From contig NZ_PVUE01000008.1 of NCBI RefSeq assembly GCF_003003235.1, forward strand, positions 124,001 through 188,000: DNA of 64,000 nucleotides. Reading direction: 5' to 3'. How positions within the stretch are numbered: position 1 is the first letter of the stretch; each line of letters opens with the position of its first letter. The notes beneath the pieces are model-generated. The model searched no databases. It was not told the origin of the DNA and was given only the letters and a program-made list of their open reading frames with translations. The stretch comes from Antricoccus suffuscus. Its GTDB lineage: Bacteria; Actinomycetota; Actinomycetes; Mycobacteriales; Antricoccaceae. A program made the position numbers and the translations under genes. This document shows, piece after piece, positions 53,470 to 62,036 of the stretch.

Positions 53470-54342
53470 ATGACAGACCAATATCGAACCGATGGAAAAG
53501 CCCGGTTTGACGACATCTACGACATGCCCGACCCGCGTGCCTACTTCGATGCCCTCGGGCCTCTTAATTACGACATACCGCAGCAAGCGATGCCGATCTT
53601 CACTCGACTACTGGAGCGACATCGGGCCCGGTTTAGCGCCGGAGCAGGGGTCCTGGACCTTTGCTGCTCATACGGAATTAACGCTGCGCTGATGCGCTCG
53701 GATCTGACATTGAACGATTTGACGAGCCACTACACCGATCCGTCGGTGGCGAACTTGTCTCCGGAGGAGATGGCCAGGGCTGACAGGGAGTTCTTTGCGC
53801 AGCATCGACGTCCCAACGGCCCCCGCACTATTGGTCTCGACGCGGCGCGCAATGCCGTGAGCTACGCCTGCCAGGCAGGACTTTTGGATTCGGGTCTCGC
53901 CGAGGACCTCGAAAACAACGAGCCATCGAGTCAGTTCGCCGAGACTATTGAAGGCGTTGAGCTCATCACGACCACCGGTGGCGTCGGGTACATCACCGAT
54001 CGCACCTTCGGTCGGATTTTGCAAGCGCTCCCGGAGGACTCGACACCCTGGGTTGCCGCATTTGTACTGCGGATGTACTCGTACGACGAGATCGCGATCA
54101 GACTTGCCGAACACGGGTTAGTCACCGAACAGCTTCCAGGCGTCACCTTCCATCAGCGCGAGTTCGCCTCAGACGAGGAGCGAGACTCGACGTTGCGCGC
54201 CGTCCGCGCGCGGGGGCTCGACACCGCAGACATCGAGGAGAAAGGCAGCTACTACGCGACTTTGTTCCTGTCGCGTCCGGCCGCTGACGTCGATGCTGAA
54301 CCGATCGAAAAACTACTCGGAGACATCACCACCGCCCGTTAG
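53470..54342 (+). CDS. SAM-dependent methyltransferase-like protein, unknown substrate
   Basis: A 290-residue protein with a class I methyltransferase motif 1 in VLDLCCSYGINAAL (about residue 60), later strands GVELITTTGGVGYIT and WVAAFVLRMYSYDEIA, and an acidic C-terminus. The first 40 residues contain DIYDMPDPRAYFDAL, a common start for this type of protein. The ATG at 53470 follows AGGAAG; an ATG at 53452 with GGAG is also possible. It follows tmsB by 118 bases and is closed by a terminator. Methyl donor binding is likely, but the acceptor is unknown, and a role in lipid modification is only suggested by position. Confidence 0.78.
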   Translation: MTDQYRTDGKARFDDIYDMPDPRAYFDALGPLNYDIPQQAMPIFTRLLERHRARFSAGAGVLDLCCSYGINAALMRSDLTLNDLTSHYTDPSVANLSPEEMARADREFFAQHRRPNGPRTIGLDAARNAVSYACQAGLLDSGLAEDLENNEPSSQFAETIEGVELITTTGGVGYITDRTFGRILQALPEDSTPWVAAFVLRMYSYDEIAIRLAEHGLVTEQLPGVTFHQREFASDEERDSTLRAVRARGLDTADIEEKGSYYATLFLSRPAADVDAEPIEKLLGDITTAR

Positions 54343-54353
54343 CACTAACCTTC

Positions 54354-54392
54354 ATCGCCCCTGGTCGGAACGTCGACTGGGGGCGATTTTTC
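54354..54392 (+). terminator. Rho-independent terminator after the methyltransferase-like gene
   Basis: A stem of ATCGCCCC and GGGGCGAT encloses an 18-base loop region and is followed by TTTTT (54387-54391). It lies 11 bases after the stop of the methyltransferase-like gene. Confidence 0.8.
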
Positions 54393-54415
54393 TTGCTCCT
54401 CGGTGGTCTCGGGCC

Positions 54416-54429
54416 TGAACATTCGATCA
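54416..54429. promoter_or_regulatory. Operator-like dyad, site 3 (TGANC-N4-GNTCA)
   Basis: The sequence TGAACATTCGATCA matches the dyad found before the acyl-CoA ligase. It lies in the 268-base gap upstream of the Liv-type transporter operon, about 180 bases before its start. Confidence 0.45.
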
Positions 54430-54438
54430 ATCTGTGAT

Positions 54439-54460
54439 CATTTGCGCGCTTTAGCAAATG
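54439..54460. promoter_or_regulatory. Inverted repeat upstream of the Liv operon
   Basis: Perfect 7-base arms CATTTGC and GCAAATG are separated by 8 bases. It lies between dyad sites 3 and 4 and could bind a second regulator or form part of the upstream promoter. Confidence 0.4.
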
Positions 54461-54501
54461 TTTCAAAACCGCATCCTTCTGTCATATCAGCAAACAAGGC
54501 A

Positions 54502-54531
54502 TTGACGCAGTCGCGTTGTGCCGAATAGTCT
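54502..54531 (+). promoter_or_regulatory. Putative promoter of the Liv-type operon
   Basis: TTGACG at 54502-54507 and TAGTCT at 54526-54531 are 18 bases apart. The downstream dyad site 4 at 54547 would then overlap the start of transcription, a place where a repressor would act. The -10 box is a weak match. Confidence 0.35.
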
Positions 54532-54546
54532 TCGCCGCGGACTTGA

Positions 54547-54560
54547 TGACCAATCGTTCA
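54547..54560. promoter_or_regulatory. Operator-like dyad, site 4 (TGANC-N4-GNTCA)
   Basis: The sequence TGACCAATCGTTCA has the same arms and the same central AATC as site 1. It lies about 50 bases before the substrate-binding protein start, just after the putative promoter. Confidence 0.5.
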
Positions 54561-54610
54561 GTGGAGGATCAGCGGTTCGATTCGCAGTGCCAAAACTATT
54601 GGAGGATGCA

Positions 54611-55855
54611 GTGAAACGACGTATTGCCGCAGTTGCCGTTGCTGGTGCATGTATCGCGCTCACGTTGACGGCGTGTGGGGGACGGAATGACAAGGGAGCT
54701 TCGGCCAGCGGATGTGACACCGGCATCACCGATTCCGAGATCAATTTGGGCACCAGCGTCCCGATGTCCGGCGCCGGTGCGGCGTACGGCGTGCTCGCCA
54801 AGACCGCGCAGGCCTATTTTGACGACCTGAATGCCGATGGCGGGGTCAAGATGGGCGATGGCAAGACCCGCAAGATCAAGTACTTCACCGAAGACGATGC
54901 CTATGACCCGGCGCGGACCGTGAGCAACGTGCGCAAGCTTGTCGAGCAGGACAAGGTCTTTGCCATCTATAGCGTGCTTGGCACTTCGCCCAACCTAGCG
55001 ATTTCGGACTACGTCAATGGCAAGGGCATTCCGACACTATTTTCTCAGACGGGCACCGATGAGTTCCTGAACAACACCAAGGAGAAGCCGTGGATCGTGG
55101 GCTATCTTCCTCAGTATCAGTTCGAGGCGCATGTGATGGCCCAGTACGTGCTGGACAACGCACCCAACGGCAAGGTTGGGCTGCTTTATCAGAATGACGG
55201 TTTTGGCAAGGGGATGTTGGCGAACTTCGAGAAGGAGTTCAAGGGCACGAGCGTCCAGATCGTCGGTTCGCAGGGTTACGAACAGTCCGGCGGCTCGATC
55301 GACTCGCAGATCGTCAACCTACAGAACTCGGGCGCGGATGTGTTCCTCGACTACGCAACGGGGACGTTCATGACTCAGTCGCTCAAGAAGAAGGGTGAGC
55401 TTGGCTGGCACCCGCTGACGATCCTGACTTCAGGGTCAAATGACGCGACCACGCTCGTCGGTCCGGCGGGGGCTGAGGCGACTAACGGGGCCGTTTCCTT
55501 CAAATGGATGAAGGACGTCTCGGACACGTCGTGGACCGATGACGCCGGAATGAAGAAGTGGATCGCGTTTGCCACTAAGCACTCGGTCGATCCAATGAAT
55601 GGCATTGCGTCCAGTGGTTACATGACGACACAGGTCTTGCAGAAGGTGCTGGAGAACACGAACGGCTGCAAACGTCAGGACATGCTCGATGCCGTGTACA
55701 GCCTCTCGGGAGTAACCCCCGACTTGATCCTGCCGGGCGTAGCGATTGAGACCAAGAAGGGTTATCCGTACATTTTGACCCAGGTGCAGATGTCGAAATT
55801 TGACGGTGCGCATTGGAAGCCCGAGGGCAAAATCATCAAGCACGGCGATAAGTAA
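54611..55855 (+). CDS. Liv-type ABC transporter substrate-binding lipoprotein
   Basis: A 414-residue lipoprotein that captures the substrate outside the membrane. The N-terminus is basic (KRR) with a hydrophobic stretch and the lipobox LTAC near residue 20, then the periplasmic-binding fold of the branched-chain amino acid (LivJ/LivK) type, with INLGTSVPMSG and AAYGVLAKTAQAYFDDLNADGG. The GTG at 54611 follows GGAGG at 54601-54605. It heads a five-gene transporter operon. Given the ligase and hydrolase genes downstream, the ligand may be an aromatic or other organic acid, not leucine; this is inference. Confidence 0.92.
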   Translation: MKRRIAAVAVAGACIALTLTACGGRNDKGASASGCDTGITDSEINLGTSVPMSGAGAAYGVLAKTAQAYFDDLNADGGVKMGDGKTRKIKYFTEDDAYDPARTVSNVRKLVEQDKVFAIYSVLGTSPNLAISDYVNGKGIPTLFSQTGTDEFLNNTKEKPWIVGYLPQYQFEAHVMAQYVLDNAPNGKVGLLYQNDGFGKGMLANFEKEFKGTSVQIVGSQGYEQSGGSIDSQIVNLQNSGADVFLDYATGTFMTQSLKKKGELGWHPLTILTSGSNDATTLVGPAGAEATNGAVSFKWMKDVSDTSWTDDAGMKKWIAFATKHSVDPMNGIASSGYMTTQVLQKVLENTNGCKRQDMLDAVYSLSGVTPDLILPGVAIETKKGYPYILTQVQMSKFDGAHWKPEGKIIKHGDK

Positions 55856-55861
55856 TCACCG

Positions 55862-56662
55862 ATGGCCCACGCGATTAACACGCCATCACCCGCGGTCGAA
55901 CCGCTGCTTAAGGTCGAGGACCTTAAGCTGCGGTTCGGCGGGGTGATCGCGCTCGACGGACCGTCGTTCGACATCCGACCAGGCGAGGTCTGCGGACTGA
56001 TCGGTCCCAACGGTGCGGGCAAGACCACGACGTTCAACTGCATCAGCCGGCTGTACCAACCCGACTCGGGGCAGATCACCCTCGATGGAGTCGATCTGCT
56101 CTCTGTGCGGACCGACCAGATTTCCGAGTACGGCGTCGCCCGAACTTTCCAGAACCTTGGATTGTTCGGCTCAATGACGGTGATCGAGAACGTGCTCGCC
56201 GGCGCATATCACCGCACCAAAGCGGGACTGTGGGCATCCGCGCTCGGCCTGCCCAGCACCCGCAAGGAGGAGCGCCGCGAGATTGGCCGGGCCCGAGAGT
56301 TGCTGGCCGACCTCGGTCTGTCCGATGTGGCGGACCAGCTTGCGGCCGGACTGCCCTACGGCACTCTCAAACGGGTTGAGCTAGCTCGTGCCCTGATGGC
56401 GGAGCCGCGGCTGCTGATGCTGGATGAGCCGGCCAACGGTCTCATCCACGAAGAGGTCATGGAGCTTGCAACGACTGTGCGGCAGTTGTCCAAGGATCGC
56501 GGCTTTGCGGTTCTTCTCGTAGAACACCACATGGCCATGGTGATGGCGGTGTCCGACTCGGTGGTCGTGCTCAACTTCGGCCGGCTGATCGCGGAAGGTA
56601 CGCCGGACGAGGTCAAGAACAACGCGACAGTCATCCAGGCGTATCTCGGAGGTGCGGCATGA
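55862..56662 (+). CDS. livG: Liv-type ABC transporter ATP-binding protein (LivG)
   Basis: A 266-residue ATPase of the branched-chain amino acid type transporter. It has Walker A GPNGAGKTT, the LivG-type GVARTFQNLGLFGSMTVIENV region, Walker B LLMLDEPANGL and the switch His in LLVEHHM. The signature motif is degenerate (LPYGTLKRVELARAL), as is usual for LivG. It starts six bases after the binding-protein stop, and its stop overlaps livF by four bases. Confidence 0.94.
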   Translation: MAHAINTPSPAVEPLLKVEDLKLRFGGVIALDGPSFDIRPGEVCGLIGPNGAGKTTTFNCISRLYQPDSGQITLDGVDLLSVRTDQISEYGVARTFQNLGLFGSMTVIENVLAGAYHRTKAGLWASALGLPSTRKEERREIGRARELLADLGLSDVADQLAAGLPYGTLKRVELARALMAEPRLLMLDEPANGLIHEEVMELATTVRQLSKDRGFAVLLVEHHMAMVMAVSDSVVVLNFGRLIAEGTPDEVKNNATVIQAYLGGAA

Positions 56663-57366
56663 GTCTCCTCGAGGTAGCCGGGCTCACGGCGGGCTACGGT
56701 CCGGTGCGAATACTCCACGGCATCGACTTGGATATCCACGAGGGCGACGTCTCGGTCGTGCTCGGCGCTAACGGAGCGGGAAAGACGACGCTGCTGCGGG
56801 CATTGTCAGGCATGATCCCGGCCAAGGGCACCGTGATGCTTGCAGGAGAATCACTGATAGGTAAGGCAAGCGAGCAGGTCGCCTCCAGAGGCGTGGCACA
56901 CGTCCCGCAGGGTCGCGGCACCTTCACCGATATGAGTGTCGAGGACAATCTCAAGGTCGGTGGATACCTGCTCAAAGACAAGAGCATGACGTCCGCGATG
57001 GATCGTTGGTTCGAGACTTTTCCTCGCCTGTCCGAGCGACGTAAACAACAGGCGGGCAGCCTCAGCGGCGGGGAACAGCAGATGCTGGCGATCGCGCGCG
57101 CACTTATGTCGTCACCGCGTTTGCTGTTGCTGGACGAGCCATCGCTCGGGCTCGCGCCCAATACGACGGCGGATCTGTTTAGCTCACTGTCGCAGATCAA
57201 CAACGAGACTGATACGACAATCCTGGTCGTCGAACAAAACGCTCATTTGGCCCTGGCGATCGGGGATAACGCGGTCGTCATCGAATCCGGCAAGGTCGTC
57301 GTTCGCGGCACCGCAGCGGAGTTGGAGAAAGACGACGGCGTACGTCGTGCGTACCTCGGCTACTAA
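56659..57366 (+). CDS. livF: Liv-type ABC transporter ATP-binding protein (LivF)
   Basis: A 235-residue ATPase partner of LivG. Motifs are Walker A GANGAGKTT, signature LSGGEQQMLAIARAL, Walker B LLLLDEPSLGL and the H-loop region TILVVEQNAHLAL. The typical LivF segment AHVPQGRGTFTDMSVEDNL is present. The ATG overlaps the livG stop (56659-56662). A short intercistronic hairpin follows before livH. Confidence 0.94.
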   Translation: MSLLEVAGLTAGYGPVRILHGIDLDIHEGDVSVVLGANGAGKTTLLRALSGMIPAKGTVMLAGESLIGKASEQVASRGVAHVPQGRGTFTDMSVEDNLKVGGYLLKDKSMTSAMDRWFETFPRLSERRKQQAGSLSGGEQQMLAIARALMSSPRLLLLDEPSLGLAPNTTADLFSSLSQINNETDTTILVVEQNAHLALAIGDNAVVIESGKVVVRGTAAELEKDDGVRRAYLGY

Positions 57367-57381
57367 CAACTCGCGTTCTTA

Positions 57382-57396
57382 TCGGCTTCGGGCCGA
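57382..57396 (+). promoter_or_regulatory. Intercistronic hairpin between livF and livH
   Basis: TCGGC and GCCGA pair across a 5-base loop, followed by ATTTAT. It may trim or partly stop the transcript, so that permease genes are made in lower amount than the genes before them. The stem is only 5 bases. Confidence 0.35.
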
Positions 57397-57417
57397 ATTT
57401 ATAGGAAGGAGCCTGCC

Positions 57418-58305
57418 ATGCAGTTGTTTCTGCAACAACTGATGGATGGCATCGCCACCGGAGCGTTGTATGGCGCGATGGCGCTGAGCATTGTGCTGGT
57501 CTATCGCGCCTCTGGCATCGTCAACTTCGCACAGGGCGAGATGGCTATGTTCGCCGCGTTTATCGCGTGGCAGGCGTATGCGTGGGGCGTGCCGTTGTGG
57601 CTCGCGATCGTGATCGCGATGATCATCGCCTTCATCGGCGGTGCACTCGCCGAGCGTTTGCTCATTCGGCCGTTCGGCACCGAGAAATCCGGCCACCTCC
57701 CGCTCATCATCGTGACCCTCGGGCTGATGCTGATGCTCAACAGCGGCGCAGCGTGGATCTGGGGCTACCTGACCAAGGAGGTACCGCCCGTCTACGGCTC
57801 GGGTGGTCTATCGATCGCCGGTGCGTCGATCTCGCGACAGGGCCTCGGCATCATCCTGACCGTGGCCGTCGGTGCTGGCCTGCTGTTCTTCTTGTTTCAG
57901 AGGACCAAGCTTGGCCTCACGATGCGTGCGGCGGCGAGCAATCCCGAATCGGCAAGGCTTTCTGGGGTGCCGGTGGGCCGGATGCTCCTATTTGGGTGGG
58001 GTCTGGCGGCAGCTGTCGGTGCGCTGGTCGGCGCACTCGTTGCTCCGCAGCTGTTTCTGCAGCCCAACATGATGGCCTCGCTGCTGCTATATGCCTTCGC
58101 TGCGGCTACGCTCGGCGGTTTTGATAGCCCAGTCGGCGCATTGGTCGGTGGGCTGGTCGTCGGTGTCTCGGAGAACCTTGCCGGCACCTATATTCCATTC
58201 ATTGGTAACGAGTTCAAGCAGGCTGTCGCGTTGGTCATCATCATGGCGGTGCTTCTGTTGAAGCCTGAAGGCTTGTTCGGCGCGAAGACGGTGACGCGGG
58301 TATGA
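57418..58305 (+). CDS. livH: Liv-type ABC transporter permease (LivH)
   Basis: A 295-residue permease with about eight membrane helices. It starts with the typical LFLQQLMDGIATGALYGAMALSI-like region, has VYRASGIVNFAQGEMAMF and the EAA-like segment AAASNPESARLSGVPVGRML. The ATG at 57418 follows GGAAGGAG. Its stop overlaps livM by four bases. It forms the channel together with LivM. Confidence 0.94.
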   Translation: MQLFLQQLMDGIATGALYGAMALSIVLVYRASGIVNFAQGEMAMFAAFIAWQAYAWGVPLWLAIVIAMIIAFIGGALAERLLIRPFGTEKSGHLPLIIVTLGLMLMLNSGAAWIWGYLTKEVPPVYGSGGLSIAGASISRQGLGIILTVAVGAGLLFFLFQRTKLGLTMRAAASNPESARLSGVPVGRMLLFGWGLAAAVGALVGALVAPQLFLQPNMMASLLLYAFAAATLGGFDSPVGALVGGLVVGVSENLAGTYIPFIGNEFKQAVALVIIMAVLLLKPEGLFGAKTVTRV

Positions 58306-59411
58306 GTCTCGATACGGATCTCAAGCAAGATGACACGAGTGGCCCGGGAGTCGAAAGTGCCGCTCCGCGGGGAGGGCTAAGGGGCCGTTTCAAGTCGTTG
58401 CGCGTCGTACAGGCGCCCCTCGACGCACCGACCTGGCTGCGATGGTCAGTGTTTGCTCTCGTCATAGTCGTCGCGGTAGCGATACCACTGAACTCACCGA
58501 CGTACGTCAATTTCGACCTCAGCATGGTGATGATCTATGCGATCGTCGGAATGGGACTCAACCTGCTGACCGGGTTTAACGGTCAGATATCCCTGGGGCA
58601 CAGCGCATTTTTCGCTACTGGCGCATACATAGCGGCTGTCCTCATCAAAGATGGCTGGCAATATTTGCTCGTGCTTCCGGTTGCCCTGGTCGTCTGCTTC
58701 ATACTTGGTTATCTATTCGGCCTGCCCGCGCTGCGGTTACGCGGCCTTCAGCTGGCTCTTGTCACGTTGGCGCTTGCGATCATCACGCCGGCGTTAATTA
58801 AGCGGCTGGATGGCATTACCAAGGGCCAAGAAGGAATCAACATCTTCCTGAAGGACCCGCCGGTCTGGACCGGATTGGCCACCGATCAGTGGGTCTACCT
58901 GATCTGCCTTGTTGCGGTGGTCATCGCCTGGATCGTCACGCGCCGGATATCGACGGGTCGGGTGGGCCGCTCATTGATCGCGATCCGCGATAATGAGCTC
59001 GTATCGCAGACGCTTGGCGTGCGCAGTTCGCGGACGAAGACCGCGATCTTTGCCCTCAGCGCGGCTTACGCCGGTCTTGCGGGTGTGCTCTACACCTATG
59101 TCGTGCAGTTCGTCGGGCCGGACTCTTTTGGTATCGCGCTCGCAATTGCGTTCATCTCGATCGTCGTGGTCGGCGGCCTCGGAACCGTGAGCGGCGCAAT
59201 CTTCGGTGCGTTCTTCATCCAGTACGTGCCGACTTGGACCGCCAGCATCGGCGACTCGGCGGCTGGCTTTGTCTACGGGTTTGCGTTGGTGCTGTTCATG
59301 TTCGTAATGCCGTTTGGCATCGCTGGGCTGGTGCGCGCGGTGCTGCGGCCGCTCGTGCGTCGAATTCCGGGTCGGCGCTCGGATCTGACGCAGTCCGCGA
59401 AGACCGGCTAA
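58302..59411 (+). CDS. livM: Liv-type ABC transporter permease (LivM)
   Basis: A 369-residue permease with a 45-residue cytoplasmic N-terminus and about eight membrane helices. Recognisable are MGLNLLTGFNGQISLGHSAFFATGAY and the loop SLIAIRDNELVSQTLGVRSSRTK. The ATG overlaps the livH stop. It is the last transporter gene; a 136-base gap with a strong hairpin separates it from the ligase gene. Confidence 0.94.
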   Translation: MSLDTDLKQDDTSGPGVESAAPRGGLRGRFKSLRVVQAPLDAPTWLRWSVFALVIVVAVAIPLNSPTYVNFDLSMVMIYAIVGMGLNLLTGFNGQISLGHSAFFATGAYIAAVLIKDGWQYLLVLPVALVVCFILGYLFGLPALRLRGLQLALVTLALAIITPALIKRLDGITKGQEGINIFLKDPPVWTGLATDQWVYLICLVAVVIAWIVTRRISTGRVGRSLIAIRDNELVSQTLGVRSSRTKTAIFALSAAYAGLAGVLYTYVVQFVGPDSFGIALAIAFISIVVVGGLGTVSGAIFGAFFIQYVPTWTASIGDSAAGFVYGFALVLFMFVMPFGIAGLVRAVLRPLVRRIPGRRSDLTQSAKTG

Positions 59412-59482
59412 TTACATACAATCGACGTATGTCGCGAAAAATAAGTTGACCTAGATTCGGCATAACCTTGATTTCGCCACTC

Positions 59483-59523
59483 GGCGACCGATAGATTGCA
59501 CACAAAGTGCGATATCGGTCGCC
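59483..59523. promoter_or_regulatory. Strong hairpin just upstream of the acyl-CoA ligase gene
   Basis: An outer stem of ten pairs (GGCGACCGAT with ATCGGTCGCC) continues, after a 2-base bulge, into an inner stem of seven pairs (ATTGCAC with GTGCGAT, one G-U) closed by a 5-base loop. It ends 24 bases before the ATG of the ligase gene. There is no T-run after it, so a simple terminator is less likely than an mRNA-stability element, an attenuator or a protein-binding dyad. Confidence 0.5.
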
Positions 59524-59547
59524 GGTTCGGTCAAGGGGAGTCTCGGC

Positions 59548-61092
59548 ATGCTGTTTAGTGATGTATTGCGCCGCAACGCAACACGCACACCGCAAAATAA
59601 CGCGTTACTGATGGCCGACGGATCTGGCTCTCGGACGTTCAAGGAGCTTTACGAGCGGTCCAACCGTCTTGCCAATGCGCTCAGTGGCCTGGCCGCTCCC
59701 GGCGACCGGATCGCGATTCTGTCGGAAAACAATCTCGAGTACGTCGAGGCCTACTACGGCGTTCCTTCGGCAGGTATGGCGCTCACGATGCTCAATTACC
59801 GCCTGCATCCCAAGGAATGGGTCTGGATTCTCAATGATTCCGGAGCACGCGTGCTGTTGGTCGAACAGGCCTATTTGGAGGCGATCGCGGACTATCGATC
59901 CGAGTTGACGAGTATTGAGCACATCATCGTCATCGGTTCGGGAGCAACCGGCATGCGCACCTACGAGGACCTTGTCGGCGCCGCATCTCCGGTGCTCGAT
60001 CCGGTCCAGGTCAGCGATGACGACGTCGCCTGGCTGCTATACACGAGCGGCACCACAGGGCACCCTAAGGGTGCGCAGCTCACGCACCGCAACCTCAACA
60101 CCGCGCTGCTGCAGTCGGTGCTTGAATACGATCCCACTGAGCAAACCAGTTTTCTCAACGCAATGCCGCTGTGTCATGTGTCTGGATATCTCACCCCGAT
60201 GCATCAGTTCTACGGCGGATCGGTCCTGATGATGGCCGGCTGGGATCCAGAGTCGTGGATGCAGATCGTGCAGGAGCATCGGGTCACTAGTGGTGGTTTC
60301 GCCCCCACCATGATGTCGATGTTGCTGGCGCACCCAAAGATCAATGACTACGACCTGACCAGTCTGGAATGGATGGGGTACGGCGCTTCGAAGATTCCGG
60401 CCGACGTCCTGCGCCGCACGATCGATCGGTTTGGTCCGATCGTGTACGCCGGCATGGGGATGACCGAGCTCAGCGGCAACATGCTTACCCTCGACAAGGC
60501 CGCGCACATTCGGGCGGCTAACGGCGAGGAACACTTGCTCGATGCAGTCGGCAAGCCGATGGCGCTGGTCGACATCCGAGTGGTCCGCCCGGACGGAACC
60601 GACTGCGCGTACGGCGAAATCGGCGAGATCGTCGTACAGGGCGATCAGGTGACGGTCGGTTACATCGGCAACCCCGAGGCGACCGAAGAAGCCTTCGCCG
60701 GCGGATGGTTCCACACCGGCGATCTCGCGCGAATGGACGAAGAAGGCTTCTTCTACATCGTCGACCGCGCCAAGGACATGATCATTACCGGCGGTGAAAA
60801 CGTCTACTCGACCGAGGTCGAGAACGCGATCTACGAGCATCCGGCGGTCTCGGAGGCCGCCGTGATCGGAATCCCAGACGAGACGTGGGGAGAGCGCGTC
60901 ACGGCCGTCGTCGTACGCCGCGAAGGTGCGCGCGTGTCTGTCGACGAGATCGTGGCGCAGTGCAAGGCGCAGCTCGCGGGCTTCAAGCAGCCGCGCGACG
61001 TGATGTTTCTCGATGAGCTGCCCAAGACGGTCAGCGGCAAAATCCGCAAGAACGTGCTCCGCGAGCGGTTCGCCAACGACAAGGAGAGTTGA
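59548..61092 (+). CDS. Acyl-CoA ligase (AMP-binding) next to the Liv-type transporter
   Basis: A 514-residue ANL-superfamily enzyme activating a carboxylic acid to its CoA ester. Motifs: YTSGTTGHPKGAQ (P-loop), GMGMTELSG, GWFHTGDLARMDEEGFFYIVDRAKDM (hinge), and the catalytic Lys in KTVSGKIRKNVL. The ATG at 59548 follows GGGGAG. Its TGA overlaps the start of the SMP-30-like gene. Position after a Liv-type importer suggests that it activates the imported acid. Confidence 0.93.
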   Translation: MLFSDVLRRNATRTPQNNALLMADGSGSRTFKELYERSNRLANALSGLAAPGDRIAILSENNLEYVEAYYGVPSAGMALTMLNYRLHPKEWVWILNDSGARVLLVEQAYLEAIADYRSELTSIEHIIVIGSGATGMRTYEDLVGAASPVLDPVQVSDDDVAWLLYTSGTTGHPKGAQLTHRNLNTALLQSVLEYDPTEQTSFLNAMPLCHVSGYLTPMHQFYGGSVLMMAGWDPESWMQIVQEHRVTSGGFAPTMMSMLLAHPKINDYDLTSLEWMGYGASKIPADVLRRTIDRFGPIVYAGMGMTELSGNMLTLDKAAHIRAANGEEHLLDAVGKPMALVDIRVVRPDGTDCAYGEIGEIVVQGDQVTVGYIGNPEATEEAFAGGWFHTGDLARMDEEGFFYIVDRAKDMIITGGENVYSTEVENAIYEHPAVSEAAVIGIPDETWGERVTAVVVRREGARVSVDEIVAQCKAQLAGFKQPRDVMFLDELPKTVSGKIRKNVLRERFANDKES

Positions 61093-62036
61093 TGATGACC
61101 TTTAGCGTGCTTGCCACCGGGCTGATGTTTCCGGAAGGCCCGGTCGTGCTGCCAGGCGGAGACGTGCTTGTGGTGGAGATCCACCGCGGCACGCTCACCC
61201 GAATCACGCCCGATGGCGGGGTCAGTGTCGTGGCCGAGGTCGGCGGCGGGCCTAACGGTGCCGCGCTCGGGCCGGACGGCCGGATCTATATCGCCAACTG
61301 CGGTGGCCTCCAGCGTTTCGAGGTCGGCGGCTATATCTTCGCCGGAGGTATTCCGGAAGACTACGAGGGTGGCAGCATCCAGGCGGTCGACCTGGGCACC
61401 GGCGAGGTCGAGACGATCTACAAGACTGCGGGCGACGTACCGCTGCGCGGGCCCAACGACATCGTGTTCGACGCGGCAGGCGGCTTCTATTTCACCGACT
61501 ATGGCAAGAGTGACGGTGTCACTGGGGATCGCGGCCGGCTCTACTACGCGACGCCCGACGGTGCGTCGATCCGAATGATTGCCGCGGGCATGGAAGGGCC
61601 CAACGGGATCGGCCTGTCGCCTGACGGCGCGCGTCTCTATGTCAGCGAGACAATGACTGCCCGCGTCTGGTGGTGGGACGTCACCGGGCCTGGACAGATC
61701 ACCGGCGGCAAGTCGCTCGGCGGTTCAGGCGGCGGCAACTTCCTTTACAGCCCAAGCGAATTCATCAACTTCGACTCGCTAGGGGTCGAGGCTAGCGGTA
61801 ACGTTTGCGTCGCCTCGATGGTGCGTCCGGGCATTTCGGTCATCGGCCCAGACGGTGATCTCGTAGAGTTTGTCGATATTGACACTGACGGAGATCCAGG
61901 CATCACCAACATCTGCTGGGGCGGCAAGGACATGAAGACTGCATACATCACGGCATCGAGCACCGGAAAGTTGCTCAAGATGGACTGGCCGCGGCCGGGG
62001 GCGTTGCTCAACTTCGCGTCGGAGGCGTCGAAGTGA
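61092..62036 (+). CDS. SMP-30/gluconolactonase-like hydrolase
   Basis: A 314-residue beta-propeller protein of the SMP-30/gluconolactonase/LRE family. It starts with LATGLMFPEGPVVLPGGDVLVVE, whose Glu is a typical metal ligand, and has PNGAALGPDGRIYIAN, RGPNDIVFDAAGGFYFTDYG and PNGIGLSPDGARLYVSET, with the expected Asn and Asp metal ligands. Such enzymes open lactones or hydrolyse esters. The ATG at 61092 shares bases with the ligase stop and follows AAGGAGAG; 61095 is also possible. Its TGA overlaps the next gene's GTG. Confidence 0.88.
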   Translation: MMTFSVLATGLMFPEGPVVLPGGDVLVVEIHRGTLTRITPDGGVSVVAEVGGGPNGAALGPDGRIYIANCGGLQRFEVGGYIFAGGIPEDYEGGSIQAVDLGTGEVETIYKTAGDVPLRGPNDIVFDAAGGFYFTDYGKSDGVTGDRGRLYYATPDGASIRMIAAGMEGPNGIGLSPDGARLYVSETMTARVWWWDVTGPGQITGGKSLGGSGGGNFLYSPSEFINFDSLGVEASGNVCVASMVRPGISVIGPDGDLVEFVDIDTDGDPGITNICWGGKDMKTAYITASSTGKLLKMDWPRPGALLNFASEASK

